The notes beneath the pieces are model-generated. The model was not told where the DNA came from. It did not search any database and saw nothing but the letters and a program-made list of their open reading frames with translations. 64,000 nt of DNA, from NCBI GenBank assembly GCA_928212115.1, contig CAKMRJ010005745.1, positions 78,900,897 to 78,964,896 on the forward strand, read 5' to 3'. This document shows positions 1 to 9,736 of the stretch, in pieces. The position numbers were made by a program, and so were the translations under genes. The DNA comes from Lactuca virosa (lineage: Eukaryota > Streptophyta > Magnoliopsida > Asterales > Asteraceae). Within the stretch, counting starts at the first letter, position 1, and each line of letters begins with the position of its first letter.

Positions 1-8
1 TACCCATG

Positions 9-2213
9 TGTAACACTAGTCAAATAGGTCAATAGACAATCACATGTGATTATGCCAATCATGTAATGTGATTATGTTAAACTAGTAATGTGTGGTAAGA
101 GTTTATGTAGTTCATGATAAATTCTAATACAAATATGAACCTTCTTTATGATACAACTCAAAGTATACGTCCTACGATTCCAAAAATATTAGACGAATGT
201 TTGAATCTGACTTCGCATGAAGAAGTTATGATAAAACCGAACACTATAAAATCTCTATAATAAGAGGAATTTAAAATAGACTTAGAATTAGCTATTTAAT
301 TCTAAAAGAGAGTTGTAGTACTCGTAAATACCTACGCGTGGATATAAGAACGTCAAAAACGGAGTTCCTATGTGCAAACGTTATGGCCTTCGAAGATATC
401 GCTGTCAGAAACCCTAATTTGACTGAATCACGACGTGAGCATAAAACTCACGACGTGAGGACTCAAACCGCCACATTTCGGATCTAGAAGGTGTGACGAG
501 GCTACAGGGGATAAGATCCAAACTCACGACGTGACAAGGAGTTTTTCACGACGTGAGGAGTCACATGGCCACCTTCCGAAGCTAGGGACGCAAATGGCAA
601 GTCTACGGGATGAACATGCAGGACTCACGACGTGCGGCTCTAAAATCATTGATATAAATAGCAGGTCCGACTTCAGCCATTCTTACACCTAAACTTCTTC
701 CCTTTCTCTCCTTTGCTGAGGCCCTCTTGCATCCCGAGCCCCGACGACCTCGTACGCTGACCGTTTTTGCTTAGATAACATAAAATCACGCTACTAGGGT
801 GAGTTTCACGGCCCCACTTTCTAAATTTTGGGGGAAACGCATGCTAGATATTATATATTGTTATTATTATGTCTATATGATCGTATATAGTTTAATAGTC
901 GGGGGTATAGTTGTTCTAAATATAATATTTTGAATATATACAACTATTATCAACTTATCAGTATGTTAATTTACTAATGTAGATCTTGAGTTATACTTAG
1001 GCTTCTATATATATGTTGTGTGCGATATAGTTCTGAAGTTATATTCGGAAGATTTTATATGTTAAGTTATAAAGTATGTTGCTATTAATAGTTTTATGTC
1101 AAGATAAAACTGGATATGTTATACGTTGTTATTGTTAGTTTTATGTTAAGATAAAACTTGGTATTGTTATTGATAGTTTTATGTTAAAGACAAAAATAGG
1201 ACGTTATATGTTGTTATTATTGGTTTTAGGTCAAGATAAAACCTGGTTTTACCTCAAGATATAGCTGTTATACTGCCTAAATATTATGAAGTTAGGAGTA
1301 ATGTTTAAAAGCATAGTCTAGTACTTAGGGTTTTAGACATAAAGATGCTTTTGTTGTTAGAGCTATAGGAAGCCGTCAACGTCTACATGAGTAATTGTAT
1401 TCATCAACTAAGATTGGGGATCTTGTGGGAAATCCTCTGAACTGTAACCGTTAATCCGTGTGAGCGAGAAAGTCGTGTATAATTAGTATACGGGTTGACC
1501 ACCCCACTTGTGACTGTTAGCTACAGTCAACCAAAGCAAGTGATGAACTATCCTTTTATTTGTTATTGTTCGGCGTCGATGAAGCGTACTGTGTTGTTTC
1601 TCATGGTAAATCATGAGTAGTTTGTTTCTCATGGTAAATCTTGAGTGTGTTCTATCAGAGGTATTATGTCATAGCAGCGGCTACAGGCTCATGGTAGCAA
1701 ATTGTTAGAAACATTATACTTTGTCGTATACAAGTATTAATGTTAAGTATAAGTTTCCCCTACTTATACCTTAGGATTAAGGAATGTTTAGGTATAACAC
1801 TTAATTGATAAGTAAACTATTATACCTAATATGCATACTAAATGTTGGAGAGTCAAAATGATACTTTCAAAAACTATACTTTTGAATGTAGAAAATGTAT
1901 TATTTTATGGAGTCAAAACCTGTGGACTCACCAACTTTATGTTGACGTATTTTAAAATGCATGTGTTTTCAGGAACTTGAAAAGCTGGTATGTATTCGAA
2001 CAGAAGAAGTTTTACTATTACCTTTCTGTTCATTAAGAAGTATGCCATAGTCGGATATTATGTAATAGGTTCTAGAAAAACAGTTATGTAACTTTCAGTT
2101 ATCAATAAAGGTATGTATTTTCTTTAGTACTGTTCAATGTATGTTATATAACTGTGATACGAAGAATAAGGTTACACTACCCGGTGTTTTCGCCAATGGC
2201 TGGGGGTGTGACA
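9..2213 (+). repeat. 5' LTR of gypsy 1
   Basis: Starts TGTAACAC and ends TGTGACA, 5 bp before the PBS, about 2.2 kb long. A TATA box (TATAAATA) lies at 653-660, preceded by several near-palindromic CTCACGACGTGAG copies at about 427-635. Further downstream, a 30-40-bp motif containing GTTTTATGTYAAGATAAAAC recurs at about 1090-1260. Compared with the 3' copy, this LTR lacks one CTCACGAC unit near 630. Many of the differences between the two copies are single-base indels in short runs. Confidence 0.9.
653..660 (+). promoter_or_regulatory. TATA box of gypsy 1 5' LTR
   Basis: TATAAATA sits about 645 bp into the LTR, just after the U3 palindrome repeats. The same box is kept in the 3' LTR at 9082-9089. 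This is the expected place for the Pol II promoter that starts the genomic RNA; no transcription evidence is available. Confidence 0.6.
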
Positions 2214-2218
2214 GAAAT

Positions 2219-2230
2219 TGGTATCAGAGC
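2219..2230 (+). other. Primer-binding site of gypsy 1 (tRNA-iMet)
   Basis: TGGTATCAGAGC, complementary to the 3' end of plant initiator Met-tRNA, lies 5 bp after the LTR end at 2213. It primes minus-strand DNA synthesis and fixes the LTR/internal boundary. Confidence 0.9.
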
Positions 2231-3859
2231 TATTAACTATAGTGAACTAGTACTTTCTTAGGAAAGCACGTCTATAGTTTAGGACTTACTCTATTAGGTT
2301 TAGGTATATCCCTTAGCCTATAAATAAAAAGTATTATTAATTATTCTACTGAAGGACTACTTACGGGAGCGGTGACAAGGATAGACATGTCGATTTGGGT
2401 TGCTGGATTTCAGAACGGCTATATGCTAAAATGATCCTGCCCTTTCGACTGTCCTGACTGGCCGGGAGCCTTATCAGATAGACCTGAAGTAACAAACAAT
2501 AATTAAAGCATGAATACAATAAATAAGAATATAGAGTCATATGTAAAGACTCAGACCCGCGATGAGAATACACCTTAATACCCGGAATGTTTTTGATCTC
2601 AAGGATTTAGATCAAATATTCCAACTAAAGTTTATATGTGCATATATCCTATCACAACTAGGTGTAGGTGCGCAACTACATTTTATTATGATCAGATCAT
2701 ATGAACTATTTAATTTGGGAGTAATATTTAATAGACTAAAACTTTTTGGTGATCCAAAACGTATAGGAATTCGGCATGGCACATTCAAGAGAATGGATAA
2801 TCATCGAGGACACGGATGAAGAAGAGGAAGTTTCATTCCCCATGATGGTAGGCGATCCTTACTACCCTATAAATCCAACCACCTTTCATCCAATACCTTC
2901 TGACGATGGAGCACCTTTACCCTCCAACGAATGGAAGAGAGTGAACCAATGGAAGGAAGTGAATCCATGGAGGAGACAGAGTCGGTGGCATCATCTTTAC
3001 CACCACTGAACACTCTTTACCGTAAAGTTCCAGGAGGAGTAAAATGAAACGCACGGCACGTAAATCCATACCGATATGGCAAAGATTAAGAAGAGTCAGA
3101 AGGCGACATCTTCAGGAAGTCATAGAGTTCAAGATGAACCTGCACGGATCGCACAAACCGTTGATAGGTGGGTGGCGGAAGAAAGAGCTGCCAAGATGTA
3201 TGAGACTGGTCAATCATCTCGACCACATCTCCCACATTCTTCTGAAGTAACACTTTATCTCAATTGTTTGAGAAAAGTGTCAAAATTGAAGACAAATGGA
3301 AATTGTCGAAGGGAGGGCTACTCATCTCTCTGGAAGAGTGCGAAGGCTAGAAGGACAAAGGACACGAGATCAGGAATCGGTGATGGATGTCCATCATCGT
3401 ATAAATTTTGCTTATAATGACATGATTTAGAGCTCTACAATCAAACCTCAAGAAATGAAGAACGCACGGGAAGTCTTGAGCAGAGAACTCAAGCACTTGA
3501 AGAGCAAGTGGTTAATGTCACTGACGTGCTGGGTCATCACTTAGGTTTCTGGTAGATAAGCTCCAACTAGTGGTTATGTAATAGAGAAAATCAGACTAGT
3601 TAAGGGGAAAAGAGGAAAGTTTATAGCAAGGATGTAGAAAACCTTGAAAATTTTGCAATGTTTATAGAAACTTTTCTCTTATAACCTAAATAAACTGATG
3701 TAACCACTGGTAATAATATGAAGCATATGTTACAGTAATCATTGTGTTGTCTATTACGTTTTACACTGTGAATAATAACTGGAGTATTTAGTACTCGTGT
3801 ATTAAATGATTAACAAAACTCATAAAATTCTTATTATTTATAATAGGAACTAAAACAAA
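2231..3859 (+). other. Long leader of gypsy 1 with decayed upstream ORF
   Basis: About 1.6 kb separates the PBS from gag. No gag, pol or host domain is visible. Within it, 2776-3009 encodes an acidic peptide beginning MAHSREWIIIEDTDEEEE. Another open stretch at 3076-3417 encodes a basic, Lys/Arg-rich peptide. They lie in different frames and look like pieces of one decayed upstream ORF, whose function I do not recognise. A block at 2397-2443 is shared with LTR I and with the end of the window (see findings). Nothing else can be supported here. Confidence 0.4.
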
Positions 3860-5043
3860 ATGCCTAGAAGGAGTAATCGGCTAAACCCTAACCGACCATC
3901 AGCACCACAACAACAAAACCGCACACCACACCAGAAATAAACCCCTCAATAAGTACAGTACAACTTGAAGAAATCATAGCTCAAAGAATTGATGCGGCTC
4001 TATCTAATGTCACAAGAGATGGAGTTAGAAATGAAGGCCATGTAGGGACCACTAGAACATGTACCTACAAAGATTTTATGAATTGCAGGCCAAAAAGCTT
4101 TCATGGAAATGAAGGGGTAGTTAATTTGACGAGGTGGATAGAAAAGACAGAGTCCGTCTTTCAAATAAGCTTTTGTCCAGATGATTGTACAGTACGATTT
4201 GCAGCATGTACTTTCGTTGATGCAGCACTCACCTGGTGGAACAACCATGTGAATACCATGGGAATTGATACTGCAAATTCCATGAAATGGGAGGAGAAAA
4301 AAATGATGCTAGTAGAGGAGTATTGTCCTAGGGAGGAGATACATAAACTGGAACAAGAACTGTGGACCCTAACCATGAAGGGTTCAGAGATAAAAGCTTA
4401 TACCGCTAGATTTAATGATCTTGCTGTAATGTGTCCAGCACTTGTAACCCCTGAATATAAAAAGATTGAGCGATATATCTGGGGTTTAGCATCGCAAATT
4501 AAAGGCATGGTGATCGCATCAAAGCCTACTACTTATGACAACACCAAGAGGATAGCTCATCAGCTAACCCTCGCAGAGATCCAAGGAACAGAAGTGGTCT
4601 CAAAGGCCGAGTCTCCCAAATCTAGAACAAACAAGCGCAAGTTTAATAGGAAGAATCCCAAACAATCATCTGCGAAAAGACAAGAAGTGGTAACCAATTA
4701 TGCAGCCACAACAGCAGTACCTACACAACCAAAATCTTCATGGTGCAATCAGTGCAACCGTCATCATCCGGGTGACTGTTTTGTCTGTATGAAGTGCAAG
4801 AAAAAGGGGCATACTGCTAGTTACTGCAGGAGCACAACACCTGCAACAGTCGATCAACAAACCAATAATGGGACAGGCCGTGTGAAGAAGAAAATGCTAC
4901 GAGTGTGGGGAGGTTGGACATATCAAGAAAGAATGTCCAAAGTTAAGGAGTCAGGAGGCATAGGACGTGGCAGGGCGTTTGTGATTGGAAGCAGAGAGGC
5001 TATCCACAGGACCCTTCGGTCGTATCTGGTACGTTTCTTATAG
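3860..5043 (+). pseudogene. gag: gag of gypsy 1 (broken)
   Basis: Encodes the capsid/nucleocapsid polyprotein that packages the element RNA. An ATG at 3860 gives the basic start MPRRSNRLNPNR, but stops follow within 30 codons. The main open part, 4078-5043, carries the retrotransposon Gag fold region (ALTWWNNHV and the following helices). It also has a CCHC zinc knuckle CMKCKKKGHTASYC at 4786-4827, preceded by a second Cys/His cluster (CNQCNRHHPGDC). After about 4870 this frame leaves the expected path and reads nonsense to the stop at 5041-5043. The usual link into protease is in other frames, so at least two frameshifts separate gag from pol. No host-gene similarity is seen. Confidence 0.8.
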
Positions 5044-5589
5044 ATAATTTATATGCTTCTATACTCTTCGACTCTGGAGCAGATCGAAGTTTATAACTCC
5101 ACATTTAGAAAATTGTTAAGTCATAAGTCTAGCAGATTAAAAGAAATCTATGAAGTAGAAATCACTAACGGTCAAACTGAGAAAACACCTGAAATCCTAG
5201 AAAACTGTCTGTTAACTCTTAATAACTACCTTTTTCATGTCAACCTCATGCCAATGCCTATCGGTAGTTTTGATGTCATAATTGGCATGGATTGGTTATC
5301 TTCACACCGTGCCGAAATTCTATGTCATGAGAAAGTCATACGACTACCCTTACCAAACGGCGAAGCCCTGATTATCTATGGTGATAAATCTGGAAGAAAC
5401 CTCAAAGTCATCTCTTGTACTAAGACCCAGAAATATCTACATAAGAAATATAGCGCATTCTTAGCCCACATTGTAGATAGGAAGAGAAAGACAAAAGAAA
5501 TCAAGGACATGCCTCAAGTATGTGATTTCCCTGACGTGTTTCCTAAAGATCTACCTGGAATACCTCCCGTCCGACAAGTCGAGTTTTGA
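4960..5589 (+). pseudogene. pol: Protease region of gypsy 1 (frameshifted)
   Basis: Aspartic protease that would mature the Gag-Pol polyprotein. The catalytic motif FDSGAD is read in one frame at 5067-5084. The frame then shifts near 5095, and the C-terminal part continues in the 5053-5589 frame with DVIIGMDWLSSHRAEILC, the second conserved protease segment. It ends with the typical link to RT (DFPDVFPKDLPGIPP) at about 5525-5570. A TGA at 5587-5589 and an extra base near 5612 then separate it from RT. Unlike element B, no intron-like insertion precedes the DSG motif: the preceding codons run straight into it. Confidence 0.8.
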
Positions 5590-6748
5590 ATCGACTTAAT
5601 TCCAGGAGCAAAACCCAGTAGCGAAATCTCCTTATCGGTTGGCTCCATCTGAAATGCAAGAATTGTCTAGCCAACTACAAGAACTTCTTGACAAAGGCTT
5701 TATCCGACCAAGTTTTTCACCTTGGGGAGCACCAATCTTGTTTGTCAAGAAGAAGGACGGATCCTTTCGAATGTGTATTGATTATCGGGAGCTAAACAAG
5801 CTAACGATCAAGAATCGTTATCCACTTCCGAGAATTGATGATTTATTCGATCAACTGCAAGGATCCAGTTACTACTCAAAGATAGATCTTAGATCAGAAT
5901 ACCATCAACTCAGAGTACAAGAAGACGACATTCCAAAAACAGCATTTAGAACACATTATGGTCATTATGAGTTCTTAGTTATGTCTTTTGGATTAACCAA
6001 TGCCCCAGCAGTGTTTATGGATCTCATGAATAGTGTTTGCAAACCATATTTGGATAAATTCGTGATCGTATTTATCAATGATATATTGATATATTCACGA
6101 ACCAAGGAAGAACATGGTCAGCACCTGCAAATAATCTTGGAACTACTAAGAAAAGAAAAGTTGTACGCTAAATTCTCCAAATGTGAGTTTTGGATTAGAG
6201 AAGTATAATTTTTAGGTCATGTATTTAGCAACGAAGGAATTCATGTTGACCCATCCAAAGTTGAAGCAATCAGGAATTGGGAAGCACCAAAGACGCCAAC
6301 AGAGGTGCGTCAATTCCTAGGACTTGTTGGCTATTACCGTAGATTCATAGAGAATTTCTCCAAAATAGCCAAGCCACTTACAACACTAACCCAGAAGAAT
6401 ACGAAGTTCAACTGGGAAGACAAACAAGAAGCTGCTTTTCAGAAACTGAAGCAAATGTTGTGTAGTGCACCAATCCTATCCCTTCCAGATGGAACAGAAG
6501 ATTTCGTTGTATACTGCGACGCGTCAAATCAAGGATTGGGATGTGTGTTGATGCAAAGAGGAAAAGTTATCGCCTATGCATCACGACAACTTAAGATGCA
6601 TGAGAATAATTACACTACCCATGATCTTGAATTGGGAGCTGTAATTTTTGCACTAAAAATTTGGAGACATTACTTATACGGTACTAAGTGTACTATTTTT
6701 ACCGACCACAAGAGTCTCCAACACATCTTCGACCACAAAAGATCTTAA
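5590..6748 (+). pseudogene. pol: Reverse transcriptase-RNase H of gypsy 1 (catalytic motif altered)
   Basis: RT and RNase H copy the element RNA into DNA. The first open part, 5639-6208, shows the gypsy RT blocks: WGAPILFVKKKDGSFRMCID, LPRIDDLFDQLQG and FGLTNAPAVFM. The catalytic FxDD position reads FIND at 6071-6082, with Asn in place of the first Asp, which should abolish polymerase activity. A TAA at 6206-6208 interrupts the thumb. 6305-6748 continues in the same frame with FLGLVGYYRRFIENFSKIAK and the gypsy RNase H segments DFVVYCDASNQGLGCVLMQR and HDLELGAVIFALKIWRHYLY. Reading then breaks down between 6749 and 7099, the link to integrase. Confidence 0.9.
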
Positions 6749-7084
6749 TATGAGACAAAGAAGATGAGTTGAATTGTTGAATAATTACGAATAGATTCGT
6801 TATCATCCCGGAAAGGCAAACGTGGTAGCAGATGCCTTGAGCCCGAAAGAATATATTAAACCCCGACGAGTACGAGCATTAACTATAACTATCCATTCTA
6901 ACTTTACCGCACACAATTAGAGAAGCTCAGCTTGAGGCTCTAAAAGAAAAAAAACATAAGAACGAAGCTTTGCGAGGAATGGAAAAGCAACTTATACGAA
7001 AGATGACGGAATACAATACTTTATGAACCGAGTTTGGACGCCTAGGTTCGGTGGAGTCAGGGACTTGGTCTTAGAAGAAGCCCA

Positions 7085-8390
7085 CAAGTCCAGATATTCG
7101 TGCATCCAGGTTCTGACAAAATGTACTTAGATTTAAAAGTACATTATTGGTGGCCAAACATGAAGGCTGAAATTGCTACTTATGTGAGCAAATGTTTGAC
7201 TTGTTCTAGAGTAAAGGCAGAACATCAAAAGCCTTCAGGTTTATTTCAACAATCGGAAATACCTGAATGGAAATGGGAGCAGATATCAATGGACTTCATC
7301 ACTAAGTTACCTAAATCTCCTAGTGGGTCCGACACTATTTGGGTGATAGTCGATAGGTTGACTAAGTCCGCCCATTTCTTACCAATTAAGGGAGAACGCA
7401 AGATGGAGAAGCTGACTAGAGTTTATCTTAAGGAAATTGTCAGATTGCATGGAGTTCCAAATTCTATTATTTCTGACCGAGATAGTAGATTCACTTCACG
7501 ATTTTGGCAATCTCTACAAAAATCCTTAGGAACACGTCTAGACATGAGTACCGCTTACCATCCACAGACTGATGGTCAGAGTGAGAGAACCATTCAGACT
7601 TTAGAAGATATGCTCTGAGCCTGTGTAATATACTTTGGAAATGCGTGGGATACTCATTTACCGTTAATTGAGTTTTCCTACAACAATAGTCATCACACCA
7701 GCATCAAGGCTGCATCATTTGAGGCTCTTTATGGACGAAAATGTCGTTCCCCAGTGTGTTGGGCAGAGGTTGGAGATACGCAGATGGCCAGAGAATGTAC
7801 AGGCGATACCTTACGTACTGGACCAGAAATAATCCACAAGACAACTGAAAAGATCGTGCAAATTAAGGATCGATTAAAGGCTGCACGTGATCGTCAAAAG
7901 AGCTATGCTGACGTAAGACGTAGGCCTTTAGAATTCCAAGTTAGAGATAAAGTAATGTTGAAAGTCTCTCCCTTGGAAAGGTGTAATTCGATTCGGGAAA
8001 CGAGGCAAACTAAACCCACGATATATAGGACCTTTTGAAATTTTGGCAAGAATTGGTTCTGTCGCATACCAACTCAAGTTGCCTCAAGAACTAAGAAATA
8101 TGCATGATGTTTTTCACATATCAAACCTCAAAAGACGTCTATCCGATGACACTCTTGTTATACCTCTCGAAGAGATACAAGTCAATACAAAACTCAACTT
8201 TGTAGAAGAACCTGTTGAGATTATGGATCGAGAAGTCAAACGATTAAAGCAAAGTCGTATTCCCATAGTGAAAGTTCGATGGAACTCTTTGTGAGGACCT
8301 GAATTTACTTGGGAACGTGAAGATCAGATGAAAGAAAAATACCCCCAACTGTTTAACGAAACCCCATCCATAAGATAAATTTCGGGACGA
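7085..8390 (+). pseudogene. pol: Integrase and chromodomain-like tail of gypsy 1
   Basis: Integrase inserts the cDNA into the genome; a chromodomain-like tail in this lineage is thought to guide insertion to heterochromatin. Around 7100-7240 the HHCC zinc region ends in CLTCSRVKAEHQKPSG. The DDE core is visible: MDFITKLP (first Asp), ISDRDSRFTSRFW (second Asp) and TDGQSERTIQ (Glu). A TGA at 7616-7618 follows directly. The reading resumes at 7640-8038 (EFSYNNSHHTSI, CRSPVCWAEVGD) and, after a frameshift near 8040, at 8043-8294. A TGA at 8292-8294 interrupts a chromodomain-like end (VKVRWNSL, then WEREDQMKEKYPQLF). The element ends at about 8379. Confidence 0.85.
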
Positions 8391-8400
8391 AATTATTCTA

Positions 8401-8412
8401 ACGGGGGGAGAA
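8401..8412 (+). other. Polypurine tract of gypsy 1
   Basis: ACGGGGGGAGAA lies immediately before the 3' LTR and is the expected plus-strand primer. It is preceded by a short TTTCGGGACGAAATT-like stretch common upstream of gypsy PPTs. Confidence 0.7.
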
Positions 8413-9736
8413 TTTAACACTAGTCAAAATAGGTCAGTAGACAATCACATGTGATTATGCCAATCATGTAATGTGATTATGTTAAACTAGTAATGTGGTA
8501 AGAGTGTTATGTAGTTCATGATAAATTCTAATACAAATATGAACCTTCTTTATGATACAACTCAAAGTATATGTCCTTACGATTCCAAAAATATAGAGAA
8601 TGTTTGAATCTGACTTCGCATGAAGAAGTTATGATAAACCGAACACTATAAATCTCTATAATAAGAGGAATTTAAAATAGACTTAGAATTAGCTATTTAA
8701 TTCTAAAAGAGAGTTGTAGTACTCGTAAATACCTACGCGTGGATATAAAGAACGTTAAAAACGGAGTTCCTATGCAAAACGTTATGGCCTTCCGAAGATA
8801 TCGCTGTCAGAAACCCTAATTTGACTGAACTCACGACGTGAGCATAAAAACTCACGACGTGAGGACTCAAACCGCCACATTTCGGATCTAGAAGGTGTGA
8901 CGAGGCTACGAGGGGATAATATCCAAACTCACGACGTGAACAAGGAGTTTTTCACGACGTGAGGAGTCACATGGCCACCTTCCGAAGCTAGGGACACAAA
9001 TGGCAAGTCTACGGGATGAACATGCAGGACTCACGACGTGAGCCTTATAAAACTCACGACATGAGGTTCTAAAATCATTACTATAAATAGCAGGTCCGAC
9101 TTCAGCCATTCTTACACCTAAACTTCTTCCCTTTCTCTCCTTTGTTGAGGCCCTCTTGCATCCCGAGCCCCGACGACCTCGTACGCTGCCCGTTTTTGCT
9201 TAGATAACATAAAATCACGCTACTAGGGTGAGTTTCACGGCCCCACTTTCTAATATTTCGGGGGAATACGCATGCTAGATATTATATATATGTTATTATT
9301 ATGTCTATATGATAGTATATAGTTATAATATTCGGGGTATAGTTGTTCTAAATATAATATTTTGAATATATACAACTATTATCAACTTATCAGTATGTTA
9401 ATTTACTAATGTAGATCTTGAGTTTATACTTAAGATTCTATATATATGTTGTGTGCGATATAGTTCCGAAGTTATATTCGGAAGATTTATATGTTAAGTT
9501 ATAAAGTATGTTGCTATTAATAGTTTTATGTCAAGATAAAACTGGATATGTTATACATTGTTATTGTTAGTTTTATGTTAAGATAAAACTTGGTATTGTT
9601 ATTGATAGTTTTATGTCAAGATAAAACTAGGAATGTTATATGTTGTTATTATTGGTTTTAGGTCAAGATAAAACCTGGTTTTACTTCAAGATATAGCTGT
9701 TATACTGCCTAAATATTATGAAGTTAGGAGTAATGT
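8413..9736 (+). repeat. Truncated 3' LTR of gypsy 1
   Basis: Matches the 5' LTR from its first base to a point equivalent to about 1305, then changes abruptly to copia-derived sequence at 9737. Its first two bases are TT instead of TG. It keeps the TATA box (9082-9089) and has one more CTCACGAC repeat than the 5' copy. The R-U5 part and 3' terminus are absent, which points to a deletion that joined it to copia fragment A. Confidence 0.88.

Larger units (their letters stand above)
9..9736 (+). mobile_element. Ty3/gypsy retrotransposon 1, degenerate, 3' LTR truncated
   Basis: A complete gypsy layout is seen in order: LTR, PBS, leader, gag, protease, RT, RNase H, integrase, chromodomain-like tail, PPT and second LTR. 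The LTR at 9-2213 and the copy from 8413 are plainly the same sequence. The second copy stops matching at about 9736, so roughly 900 bp of the 3' LTR is missing and the element abuts copia fragment A directly. No target-site duplication can be scored because the 3' terminus is lost. The domain order and the chromodomain-like tail place it with plant chromoviruses (Tekay/Del-like); the lineage name is inference. The coding region has several stops and frameshifts, so it is inactive. Confidence 0.9.
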
